NCBI RefSeq assembly: GCF_000383675.1
Contig: NZ_KB911822.1
Coordinates: 62,001-126,000, forward strand
Direction of reading: 5' to 3'
Source of the DNA: Terracoccus sp. 273MFTsu3.1
GTDB taxonomy: Bacteria > Actinomycetota > Actinomycetes > Actinomycetales > Dermatophilaceae
DNA length: 64,000 nt
Positions 31,540 through 39,351 of the stretch are shown piece by piece. Position 1 is the first letter of the stretch. Each line of letters opens with the position of its first letter. The notes beneath the pieces are model-generated. The model was given only the letters and a program-made list of their open reading frames with translations, ran no database searches and was not told where the DNA came from. The translations under genes were made by a program, and so were the position numbers.

Positions 31540-33546
31540 ATGCCCAGACCGACAGAACGCCCGACCGCCTACGTGCCGGGGCTCGACGGAGTTCGTGCCC
31601 TCGCGGTGGCGGCTGTCGTCGGCTACCACCTCGGGGTGCCGGCCCTCGGCGGAGGGCTGCTCGGGGTCGGTGTCTTCTTCACGCTCAGCGGCTTCCTCAT
31701 CACCGGTGTCCTCGTCTCCGGCTGGGAACGCACCCGGACGGTCGGGCTGGGTCGCTTCTACGTGCACCGCGCCCGTCGGCTGCTCCCGGCCGTCGTCGTG
31801 CTGCTCGTCGTCGTGTCGTTCGTCTCCGTCGTCACGCACCCCGACACCGCGGGCGAGCGCCTGGCCGAGTCCGTGGCCGCCCTGCTCTACGTGAGCAACT
31901 GGAAGACGATCTCGGACGGCGAGTCCTACTTCCAGCGGTTCAGCGGGCCCGGGCCCTTCGACCACCTCTGGTCCCTGGCCGTCGAGGAGCAGTTCTACGT
32001 CGTGTGGCCCGTGCTCCTGCTCTGCCTCCTCGTCGTGGTGCGGGGTCGGCTGCGTGGCGTCGCGACTCTGACGACCGTGCTCGCCCTCGCGTCGTTCGTG
32101 CTCCTCTGGCTCCTCGCCGTGCCGGGCTTCGACAACACGCGGGCCTACGAGGGCACGGACGCCAGGGCCGGAGGGCTTCTCGTCGGCGCCGCCGTGGCCC
32201 TCGTCTGGCGTCGCGGCTCAGTGCCACCGGTGGCCGACCGCAAGGACCGTCTGGTGCTCGACGGCGTCGGTCTCGGCTGCCTCGTCGTCGTCCTCGTCCT
32301 CATGACGCTGACGGACGAGTACTCGCTCTCGCTCTACCGCGGCGGACTGCTCCTGCTGTCCGTGGCCACGGCCGGACTCGTCGCGGTCGTGTCGCACCCG
32401 CGGTCACGACTCGGCCGCCTGCTCGGGATCCGGCCCCTGCGCTGGGTCGGCGAGCGGTCGTACGGCATCTACCTCTGGCACCTGCCCGTCGTCGCCCTGA
32501 CAGGGCCGGAGATGCTGCGGGGGCATCACGGGCTCCGGGGCGCGCTCCAGCTCGGGCTGACGCTGCTGCTGGCGACGCTGTCGTGGAACCTCGTCGAGGA
32601 CCCGATCCGCCGGCACGGCTTCCGGCGCGCCCTCCGCCCGCGACGGCCGCGGCCCGGCGACCTGCCGCGCGCCGTGCCGTCGATGCCGGTCGTCGCCGCC
32701 GGCACGATCGCGCTGGCGCTGGTCTCCGTCACCGCGCTCAGCGCGGCCGCGCTCGTCGGCGGGGGACGGGCGGACGACCGCGCTCTCGACCCGGGCGCTC
32801 CGCCCCTGCCACCGACGACCGCCGCGACCTCGACGTCCCCACCCGCGGCGTCACCGACGTCGCTGACGTCCCCGACCTCAGCGACGTCCCCGACCGCAAC
32901 GCCCTCGCAAGCTCTGCCGCGCACGTCGTGCACGTCACTCGTCCACGTCGGGGACTCGACGTCCGTCGGTCTCGTCGACCCGGCATACCAACCGCGTGCC
33001 GCCACGCGCCTGCCCGCCCAGTACGCCCGCGTCGGGGTCACGAGCTTCGTGCCGGACATCCTCGGCGCGCGCTCGATCGTCGAGACGTTCCGGGGCCAGC
33101 CGAACGCCGAGAGCGCCGTGACGTCGAGGACCGCGCACGGGTATGCCGGGTGCTGGGTCCTCGCGATGGGCACCAACGAGGTCGCGAACCAGTACGTCGG
33201 GGGTGTCGTGCCGCTCGCGGACCGGATCGACCTGCTGATGCGGCCGATCGGCAACCACCCGGTGCTGTGGCTGACGGTGCGCACCACCGACACCTCGGGG
33301 CCGTACGCCGACCGCGAGATGGAGAAGTGGAACGCGGCGCTGCTCGACGCGTGCAGCCGCTACCCCACGATGCGCGTCTACGACTGGCGCGCCGAGGTGA
33401 AGCGCTCGTGGTTCGTCGACGACGGCATCCACTTCACGACGAAGGGCTACGCCGAGCGCGGCAAGCGCATCGCCGACGCGCTGGGCCGGGCCTTCCCGGC
33501 CACGGGCGCGCCGGCCCCCGGCTGTCACGTGCGGTCGGGCGACTGA
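31540..33546 (+). CDS. Membrane acyltransferase-SGNH fusion (OafA-like)
   Basis: 668 residues. The N-terminal ~370 residues are an acyltransferase-3 domain with about ten TM helices: AYVPGLDGVRALAVAAVVGYHLGVP (catalytic-type His), GGLLGVGVFFTLSGFLITGVL, RRARRLLPAVVV-like RAxRLLP, DHLWSLAVEEQFYVVWP and GERSYGIYLWHLPV. After a Thr/Ser/Pro linker (TAATSTSPPAASPTS) comes an extracytoplasmic SGNH esterase-like domain with VHVGDSTSVG and DDGIHFTTKGY. Such fusions O-acetylate cell-wall polymers or exported glycans. Start ATG 31540 begins MPRPTERPTAYV. A related fusion lies at 60301-62481. Confidence 0.93.
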   Translation: MPRPTERPTAYVPGLDGVRALAVAAVVGYHLGVPALGGGLLGVGVFFTLSGFLITGVLVSGWERTRTVGLGRFYVHRARRLLPAVVVLLVVVSFVSVVTHPDTAGERLAESVAALLYVSNWKTISDGESYFQRFSGPGPFDHLWSLAVEEQFYVVWPVLLLCLLVVVRGRLRGVATLTTVLALASFVLLWLLAVPGFDNTRAYEGTDARAGGLLVGAAVALVWRRGSVPPVADRKDRLVLDGVGLGCLVVVLVLMTLTDEYSLSLYRGGLLLLSVATAGLVAVVSHPRSRLGRLLGIRPLRWVGERSYGIYLWHLPVVALTGPEMLRGHHGLRGALQLGLTLLLATLSWNLVEDPIRRHGFRRALRPRRPRPGDLPRAVPSMPVVAAGTIALALVSVTALSAAALVGGGRADDRALDPGAPPLPPTTAATSTSPPAASPTSLTSPTSATSPTATPSQALPRTSCTSLVHVGDSTSVGLVDPAYQPRAATRLPAQYARVGVTSFVPDILGARSIVETFRGQPNAESAVTSRTAHGYAGCWVLAMGTNEVANQYVGGVVPLADRIDLLMRPIGNHPVLWLTVRTTDTSGPYADREMEKWNAALLDACSRYPTMRVYDWRAEVKRSWFVDDGIHFTTKGYAERGKRIADALGRAFPATGAPAPGCHVRSGD

Positions 33547-33612
33547 CCGGCCCGGACGCCCCGGCCACCAGCCGGTTTCGCGACGAGGCCCCCGGGAGGG
33601 CATGCTCGTCGC

Positions 33613-34617
33613 ATGCGCGCGGCCGTCGACCTCCTTCTCGTCGTGGCGCTCCTCGCCGTCGCGGTCCACCTCGCGCGGAACGACCCGCGCCGATGGCGGA
33701 TCGGGGTCCTGGTCCTCGGTGCGCTGTGGGCCGCGCTGTCGGCGGTCGGGGTGGACGTGCTCGTGCTCCCACGGGTCCTCTCGGTCGTGCTCGGACTCCT
33801 CTTCGTCGGCAACGGCCTGCGCCTGCTGCGCCCCGAGGGCCGGGGTCTGACCAACGTCCTCGCCCTGCTCCTCGGCCTCGCGATCCTGACGGCGACGGCC
33901 GTCGGGATCGGCGTGGCAGGCTCCGGCACCTCCGGCGCGATCGCCGCCGTACCGACGGGGCCGGAGGTCCTCGGGATCGTCGTCCTGCTCCTGCCCGGCT
34001 ACCCGGCGCTCGCCTTCGGCAGCTTCGCGCTCTACTGCCTGACCTACCGGCGTCACCCTGCGCGCGTCGAGCCGGCGGCCGTCGTCGTCCTCGGCTCGGG
34101 ACTCGTGGGCGGCACGGTGCCGCAGCTGCTCGCCCACCGACTCGACGCAGCCGCCGAGGCGTGGCGCGCCGAGCGCGACCGCGGCCACGAGTGCCTCCTC
34201 GTGCCGAGCGGCGGCCAGGGCGACGACGAGCCGATGTCCGAGGGGGTGGCCATGACCGCGTACCTCATGGCCCACGGCATACCCCAGGCGTCGGTCGCGA
34301 CGGAGGACCGCGCGACGACGACCGAGGAGAACCTGCTCCTCTCACGCGAGATCCTGCGCTCGCGTGGGATCGGCGACGCCGGGCCCCTGCGCGTCGTGAC
34401 GAGCAACTACCACGTCGGCCGCGCGGCCCTGCTGGCCCGGCGCCTCGGCATCGACGCCGACGTCACCGGCGGCCCGACGGCGTGGTACTTCGTGCCGAGC
34501 GCCTTCGTGCGTGAGTTCCTGGCAGCGCTGACGCTCCACCCGCGCACCAACCTCGTGGGGCTGGGCGTGTGGGCGGCGTGGACGGCGTGGCTCGCGTATG
34601 CCGTCCTGCCCGCCTGA
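33613..34617 (+). CDS. YdcF-family (DUF218) membrane protein
   Basis: 334 residues. Four TM helices occupy the first ~140 residues (DLLLVVALLAVAVHLA, GVLVLGALWAALSAVGVDVLV, VLGLLFVGNGLRLL, ILTATAVGIGV) plus one near 120-145. The DUF218 domain begins AVVVLGSGLVGGTVPQLLAHRLDAA and includes LVPSGGQGDDEPMSEGVAMTAYLMAHGI, EDRATTTEENLLLSREIL and VTSNYHVGRAALLARRLGID. Members such as SanA, ElyC and YdcF act in envelope homeostasis. A last TM helix closes the protein. Start ATG 33613 has CATGCT 6 nt upstream. Confidence 0.9.
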   Translation: MRAAVDLLLVVALLAVAVHLARNDPRRWRIGVLVLGALWAALSAVGVDVLVLPRVLSVVLGLLFVGNGLRLLRPEGRGLTNVLALLLGLAILTATAVGIGVAGSGTSGAIAAVPTGPEVLGIVVLLLPGYPALAFGSFALYCLTYRRHPARVEPAAVVVLGSGLVGGTVPQLLAHRLDAAAEAWRAERDRGHECLLVPSGGQGDDEPMSEGVAMTAYLMAHGIPQASVATEDRATTTEENLLLSREILRSRGIGDAGPLRVVTSNYHVGRAALLARRLGIDADVTGGPTAWYFVPSAFVREFLAALTLHPRTNLVGLGVWAAWTAWLAYAVLPA

Positions 34618-34632
34618 GGGCGCCCCGCGCGG

Positions 34633-36183
34633 TCAGGACGTGGCTGACCCCTGAGCCAGGTCGTCGCGGAGCACCCGCTTGAGCAGCTTGCCGCTCTGGT
34701 TGCGAGGCAGCTCGTCGACGAAGTGGATCGCCTTGGGCAGCTTGAAGGGCGCGAGGCTGGCGCGGGCATGGTCGACGAGCTCGGTCTCGGTCACCGTCTG
34801 CCCCTCGCGCAGGACGACGACGGCGGTGACGGCCTCGACCCAGCGCTCGTGCGGCGTCGCGATGACGGCGACCTCGGCGACGGCGGGGTGGGTGTAGAGC
34901 ACGTCCTCGACCTCGCGGGAGGCGACCATGACGCCGCCGGTGTTGATGACGTCCTTGATGCGGTCGACCACGGTGAGGTAGCCGGCGTCGTCGCGGGTGA
35001 CGAGGTCGCCGGAGTGGAACCACCCGTCACGGAAGGCCTCGGCCGTCGCGTCCTGCTTGTTCCAGTAGCCGGTGCACAGCTGCGGCGACCGGTAGAGCAG
35101 CTCACCCGACTCTCCGGCGGGGACGTCGGTGCCCTCGGGGTCGACGACGCGCGCCTCGACGAAGAGCACGGTGCGGCCGCACGCCTCGGGTCGCTCGGCG
35201 TGCTCCTCGGGACGCAGCACCGTGGCGAGCGGGCCGATCTCGGACTGCCCGAAGCAGTTCCAGAAGCCGAGCCCGGGTAGGCGCTGCTGGAGCCGGTCGC
35301 GCACCGGGACCGGCATGATCGACGCGCCGTAGTACGCCTTGCGCAGCGAGCTGAGGTCGGCGGTGTCGAGCGCCGGGTGGTTCGAGAGCGGCACCCACAC
35401 GGTGGGCGCGAGGAAGAGCGAGCCGATGCGGTGCGCGGCGACGCGCTCGAGGATCGCCGCGACGTCCGGCCGGGTCAGCAGGTGGTTCGTCGCGCCGACC
35501 GCGAGGTAGGGCAGGAGGAAGACGTGCATCTGGGCCGAGTGGTAGAGCGGCATCGAGTGCAGCGGGGCGTCGTCCTCGCGCAGGTCGAGGCCGACGATGC
35601 AGGAGACGTACTCGTGGACGAGGGCCCGGTGCGTCATCATCGCGCCCTTGGGCTGGGACGTCGTGCCCGAGGTGTAGAGCAGCTGGACGAGGTCGGTGTC
35701 GCGCGTCTCGACGTCGAGCGCGGGCACGTCGCCGTCGCTCCACCTCGCCAGCACGGCGTCGTCCCCGCCGTGGAGCAGCAGCACCTGCTCGAGGTCGGTG
35801 TCGGCGCGGACGGCCTCGACGCCGTCCCGAAGCGCCACGTCGACGAGCGCCACCCGGGCGCCCGAGTCGCGCAGCAGGTAGGTCAGCTCCGGGCCGGTGA
35901 GGGCGTAGTTGACGGGGACGTGGACGAGGCCCGCGCGGGCACAGCCGAGGTAGGCGAGCAGGTAGGCGTCGGAGTTGACCCCGACCGTCGCGACGCGGTC
36001 GCCGCCGGTGAGCCCGAGACCGAGCAGGTGCGCAGCCGCACGGGACACGGCGTCGTCGAGGGCGGCATACGTCCAGGTGCGGTCGTCGAAGACGAGGGCG
36101 ACCCGGTCGGGATGGCGCGCGGCGCTGCGGCGGACGATGTCGTCGACGGTGCTCGAGGTGATCTGCGCGGTGCTGGCGCTCAT
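34633..36183 (-). CDS. Acyl-CoA synthetase (AMP-dependent ligase)
   Basis: 516 residues of the ANL superfamily; activates a carboxylic acid to acyl-CoA through an acyl-AMP. Motifs: A3 LLYTSGTTSQPKGAMMTH, A5 YYGASIMP and NCFGQSEIGP, A7 YWNKQDATAEAFRDGWFHSGDLVTRDD, A8 DRIKDVINTGGVMVASREVED, A10 LPRNQSGKLLKR with catalytic Lys. Its ATG overlaps the stop of the enoyl-CoA hydratase gene by 4 bp, so acid activation and crotonase chemistry are coexpressed. Closest in style to fatty- or aromatic-acid FadD-type ligases; the substrate cannot be told. Confidence 0.93.
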   Translation of the reverse strand: MSASTAQITSSTVDDIVRRSAARHPDRVALVFDDRTWTYAALDDAVSRAAAHLLGLGLTGGDRVATVGVNSDAYLLAYLGCARAGLVHVPVNYALTGPELTYLLRDSGARVALVDVALRDGVEAVRADTDLEQVLLLHGGDDAVLARWSDGDVPALDVETRDTDLVQLLYTSGTTSQPKGAMMTHRALVHEYVSCIVGLDLREDDAPLHSMPLYHSAQMHVFLLPYLAVGATNHLLTRPDVAAILERVAAHRIGSLFLAPTVWVPLSNHPALDTADLSSLRKAYYGASIMPVPVRDRLQQRLPGLGFWNCFGQSEIGPLATVLRPEEHAERPEACGRTVLFVEARVVDPEGTDVPAGESGELLYRSPQLCTGYWNKQDATAEAFRDGWFHSGDLVTRDDAGYLTVVDRIKDVINTGGVMVASREVEDVLYTHPAVAEVAVIATPHERWVEAVTAVVVLREGQTVTETELVDHARASLAPFKLPKAIHFVDELPRNQSGKLLKRVLRDDLAQGSATS

Positions 36184-36992
36184 GGGGTGTCTCCGGGGCT
36201 CGGGCGGTCGTCGGGTCGAGGGGTTCGGTGGGTCGGGGCGGCGAAGGACTCGAGGAGGGTGCCCGCCTCGGCGCCCCCGGCTAGTCGCGCGATGGTCGCG
36301 GCCTCGTCGGCGAGCTGGACGGCATACGGGCGCTCACCCGCGAGACGCAGCAGGCGGGCCGCCTCGCCAACGGCCTCGCGCGGCAGGGCGGCGATGGCGG
36401 CGACGACCTCGCCCGCCCGCGCGTCGAGGTCCGGGGCGGGGCAGACCTCCGTGACGAGACCCCAGTCGAGCGCGGTCGCCGCGTCGACGGGGGTGCCGGT
36501 CAGCAGGAAGAGGGCGGCCCGGCGAGCGCCGACCGCGCCGGGCAGCAGGGCGCTGACGCCGCAGTCGGGCGACAGTCCGACGCTGGGGTAGGCCGCGACG
36601 AACGTCGCGTGGTCGGCCGCGAGCACGATGTCCGATGCGAGCACGAGGCCGACACCGGCTCCGGCGGCGGCGCCCTGGATCACCGCGACGACGGGGACGG
36701 GCAGCGCGCGCAGGGCCGTGAGCGTCTCGTGCAGCACGCCCGCCAGGTCGGCGACGAAGGCCCGACGCTCGAGTGCCGCGGCCATGGCCCGGACGTCGCC
36801 GCCGGCGCAGAAGAGCCGGCCGTCGGCCCTGAGGACGACGACGCGCACCTGCTCGAGCGCGCCGACCGCCCGGACCGCGTCGCGCAGCGCGATGGCGGTC
36901 GGCAGGTCCACGGCGTTGCCGGCGTCGGGTCGCGCGAGCCGGATCGTGGCCACGCCGTCCGACACCGACAGCATCGGCACCGTCGTCGTCAC
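36180..36992 (-). CDS. Enoyl-CoA hydratase/isomerase family protein
   Basis: 270 residues of crotonase fold: GVATIRLARPDAGNAVDLPTAIALRDAV, the oxyanion-hole segment GRLFCAGGDVRAMA, PVVAVIQGAAAGAGVGLVLASDIVLAADHATF and YPSVGLSPDCGVSALLPGAVG. The last block, with Asp rather than Glu in the SPDCG loop, is like PaaG-type isomerases and not classic EchA, so ring-epoxide or double-bond isomerisation is possible. GTG 36992 is preferred, with AGGA 7 nt upstream; the long open frame further upstream is non-homologous. First gene of a two-gene operon with the acyl-CoA ligase. Confidence 0.88.
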   Translation of the reverse strand: MTTTVPMLSVSDGVATIRLARPDAGNAVDLPTAIALRDAVRAVGALEQVRVVVLRADGRLFCAGGDVRAMAAALERRAFVADLAGVLHETLTALRALPVPVVAVIQGAAAGAGVGLVLASDIVLAADHATFVAAYPSVGLSPDCGVSALLPGAVGARRAALFLLTGTPVDAATALDWGLVTEVCPAPDLDARAGEVVAAIAALPREAVGEAARLLRLAGERPYAVQLADEAATIARLAGGAEAGTLLESFAAPTHRTPRPDDRPSPGDTP

Positions 36993-37084
36993 GGCCTCAT
37001 CCTGCCCCGCCGGAGCCGCCGTGGGGAGGGGCAGCGCCCGAAACGACCGCACGCGTATGCCGTCCGGTGCGGTCGGCGGGGCCG

Positions 37085-37090
37085 TACAGT
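37085..37090 (+). promoter_or_regulatory. Leaderless-type -10 (TACAGT)
   Basis: TACAGT ends 8 nt before the ATG at 37099 of the sulfite-oxidase-like gene. Confidence 0.5.
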
Positions 37091-37098
37091 GACTGGGC

Positions 37099-37698
37099 AT
37101 GGACTTCGTGACACGAGGATTCCAGGGTCGGCCCCGCGGCCGTGACGACCGGCTGCCCCCGGGCCAGTACCTCACCGGTGACTTCCCGGTGCTGTCGGCG
37201 GGCCCCACCTCCAACGTCGACCACGACCAGTGGGAGCTGTGGGTCGCGACCGAGGACGGCACCCGCCACACGTGGTCGTGGGTCGAGCTCATGGCTCTCC
37301 CCGCCGAGACGGTGACCGTCGACATCCACTGCGTCACGAGCTGGTCCAAGCTCGACACCGAGTGGCGCGGGGTCTCCCTCGACACCCTCCTCGCCGACGT
37401 CGAGACGGCCGCCGACTTCGCGATGGTGCACAGCTACGGCGGCTACACGACGAACCTGCCGCTCGAGGACCTCCTCGACGGACAGGCCTGGGTCGCCTAC
37501 GGCTACGAGGGTGACGACCTCCGACCCGAGCACGGCGGCCCCGCAAGGCTGCTCGTGCCGCACCTCTACTTCTGGAAGTCGGCCAAGTGGGTGCGCGGCA
37601 TCGAGCTGATGCTCGAGGACTCGCCCGGCTTCTGGGAACAGCTCGGCTACCACGACTACGGCGACCCATGGCGCGAGCAGCGGTACCAGGGGGACTGA
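37099..37698 (+). CDS. Sulfite oxidase-like molybdopterin oxidoreductase
   Basis: 199 residues, a short SUOX-fold enzyme without signal peptide. The molybdenum-ligating cysteine is in VTVDIHCVTSWSKLDTEWRG. Other marks: GQYLTGDFPVLSAGPTSN, MVHSYGGYTTNLPLEDLLDGQAWVAYGYEGDDL, and GGPARLLVPHLYFWKSAKWVRGIEL, as in MsrP/YedY-like enzymes. It is followed with a 31-nt overlap by a flavin reductase and then a zinc-ribbon protein, suggesting a cytosolic electron-transfer module reducing an S- or N-oxide. It depends on MoeA from this same window. Substrate unknown. Confidence 0.9.
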   Translation: MDFVTRGFQGRPRGRDDRLPPGQYLTGDFPVLSAGPTSNVDHDQWELWVATEDGTRHTWSWVELMALPAETVTVDIHCVTSWSKLDTEWRGVSLDTLLADVETAADFAMVHSYGGYTTNLPLEDLLDGQAWVAYGYEGDDLRPEHGGPARLLVPHLYFWKSAKWVRGIELMLEDSPGFWEQLGYHDYGDPWREQRYQGD

Positions 37699-38423
37699 GC
37701 GCCCGGCGCGTGTGGCGGGAGGCCACGCTCGTCGAGCGACGTCCCGAGACCGACAGCGCCGTGACGCTCGTCCTCGACGTCGACGGGTGGCCCGGTCACC
37801 TGCCGGGTCAGCACGTCGACGTGCGGCTCACCGCGCCCGACGGCTACACCGCGACCCGGAGCTACTCCGTCTCGGCGCCCGAGCGCGGCGACCGGGTCGA
37901 GCTGACCGTCCAACGCGTCCCGGACGGCGAGGTCTCGACCTTCCTCGCCGACGGTCTCGCGGTCGGTGACGCCGTGCGTCTGCGCGGGCCCGTCGGTGGC
38001 TGGTTCGTCTGGCGCACGGGGCAGCCCGGGCCAGTGCTGCTCGTCGCCGGTGGGTCCGGCGTCGTCCCGCTCATGGCGATGCTGCGGGCCCGGCACCCCG
38101 GCGCACCGCCCTTCCGTCTCGTCTACTCGGTCCGCGGACCCGACGACGTCATCTACCGCGACGAGCTCGCGGCGCTCGCCGCCACGGCCGGCCTCGAGAT
38201 CCGGCTCGTCCACACGCGCCGGGCCCCCGACGGCGACGAGCGCCCGGTCGGCCGGCTGCGCGAGTCGGATCTCGTCGCTCCCGGCTGGACGGGGGAGGAC
38301 GCACCCACGTGCTACGTGTGCGGGCCGACGGGTTTCGTCGAAGGCGCTGCCGACCTGCTCGTCGCGCTCGGCCACGCGGCCGACCGCATCCGGACAGAGC
38401 GATTCGGGCCGAGCGGCCCGTGA
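37668..38423 (+). CDS. FAD/NAD(P)H ferredoxin-reductase-like protein
   Basis: 251 residues. FAD-binding domain with TATRSYSVSAP (RxYS) and the NAD(P)-binding domain with VLLVAGGSGVVPLMAMLRAR and CYVCGPTGFVEGAADLL. No 2Fe-2S cluster domain is present. The ATG at 37668 lies within the end of the molybdoenzyme gene (31-nt overlap); GTG 37710 is the alternative. Most likely the NAD(P)H-dependent electron donor for the upstream sulfite-oxidase-like enzyme. Confidence 0.9.
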   Translation: MARAAVPGGLSARRVWREATLVERRPETDSAVTLVLDVDGWPGHLPGQHVDVRLTAPDGYTATRSYSVSAPERGDRVELTVQRVPDGEVSTFLADGLAVGDAVRLRGPVGGWFVWRTGQPGPVLLVAGGSGVVPLMAMLRARHPGAPPFRLVYSVRGPDDVIYRDELAALAATAGLEIRLVHTRRAPDGDERPVGRLRESDLVAPGWTGEDAPTCYVCGPTGFVEGAADLLVALGHAADRIRTERFGPSGP

Positions 38424-38436
38424 AGGAGGACCTCTC

Positions 38437-38769
38437 ATGACGATCCCCTCTGGCCGGGGGCCTGCGGCTGCGTACGACGGCAACCTCATGGCCGGCCCGC
38501 TCTCGGAGCTCTTCGCGCTCGACGTCACCGTGGCCGTCGTCCGGTGCCGTGGCTGTGGCGCGGACGCGGAGGTCGCGACGCTGCGCGTCTACGGGCCCGA
38601 CCCCGGCCTCGTCGGTCGCTGCCCGGGCTGCGACGACGTGCTGGTCCGGGTCGTCCGCACTCCCGACGCGGTGTGGCTCGACCTCGGCGGCGTCACCTCG
38701 CTCCGCGTCCCCGCGCCGGCTCCGGCTGCGGCTCCGGCCGTGAATCCGCCTGTGGTACCGCCCGCCTGA
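38437..38769 (+). CDS. Small zinc-ribbon protein (DUF6510-like)
   Basis: 110 residues. Two CxxC pairs (VRCRGCGADAEV and GRCPGCDDVL) indicate a zinc ribbon; a Pro/Ala-rich tail ends the protein. A strong GGAGGA site precedes ATG 38437, 13 nt after the reductase stop. The same gene order (molybdoenzyme, reductase, this protein) is one I recall from other actinobacteria. It may be a chaperone or redox partner; no function is established to my knowledge. Convergent with the 38774 gene, 4 bp away. Confidence 0.8.
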   Translation: MTIPSGRGPAAAYDGNLMAGPLSELFALDVTVAVVRCRGCGADAEVATLRVYGPDPGLVGRCPGCDDVLVRVVRTPDAVWLDLGGVTSLRVPAPAPAAAPAVNPPVVPPA

Positions 38770-38773
38770 CGCG

Positions 38774-39301
38774 TCAGGTGAGGAGAGCGTGGATGCCGAC
38801 CGCCCCGAACGCGACCACCATGACCACGACGACGATGCCGGCGAACCACAGCGCGCCGAGCTGCTCGCCGTTCATCCTCTCGGTCCAACCCAGCTCCTTC
38901 GCGACCCGGCGCACGAGCTCCCGGCCCTCGCCGGCCCGGAACGAGTAGTCGACGACCTTGCCGACCCGACCCGTCCGGGCATCGACGCCGAACTCGACGC
39001 GCCGCGAGTAGCTCATCACCCGGCCACGCTTGAACGACCTCTGGGCCGAGAGCGACGCGGTCCCGCCGCTGTAGCTGACGGTGTTGTCGACGTCGGTGAT
39101 GCCGTAGCGGCCGTCGTCCCTCAGGTGGACCTCGTGGGTGAAGACGCGCTTGAGCCCGTGCGCCCGGGTGATGGTCAGCCACCGGGCGTCGGCGAGGTCG
39201 ATGGTCAGGTCGAAACCGTACGGGCGTTCCGCGACGGCATACGGCGTGCCCTCCGCGGCGGCGCGGGCACGGTCGACGAACTCCTGCGTGCTGCTGCTCA
39301 T
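38774..39301 (-). CDS. Unknown protein with C-terminal transmembrane helix
   Basis: 175 residues from ATG 39301. The N-terminal ~140 residues are soluble and beta-rich (YGFDLTIDLADARWLTITRAHGLKRVFTHEVHLRDDGRYGITDVDNTVSYSGG, then SLSAQRSFKRGRVMSYSRRVEFGVDARTGRVGKVVDYSF) and end in one TM helix (LWFAGIVVVVMVVAFGAVGI). This tail-anchored arrangement resembles no family I can name. GGGGAG lies just upstream of the ATG. It is 50 bp downstream of the large carboxylase gene on the same strand. Confidence 0.75.
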   Translation of the reverse strand: MSSSTQEFVDRARAAAEGTPYAVAERPYGFDLTIDLADARWLTITRAHGLKRVFTHEVHLRDDGRYGITDVDNTVSYSGGTASLSAQRSFKRGRVMSYSRRVEFGVDARTGRVGKVVDYSFRAGEGRELVRRVAKELGWTERMNGEQLGALWFAGIVVVVMVVAFGAVGIHALLT

Positions 39302-39351
39302 GCTCTCCCCTGTGTGTCGGTGGTGGGCGCGGGACTCCGCGCCCACCGTCG

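Noticed and set aside
31479-34514. 1011-codon open frame across two genes on the forward strand
   Set aside because: It runs in another frame through the acyltransferase and YdcF genes and its product is Arg/Ala/Pro-rich without motifs.
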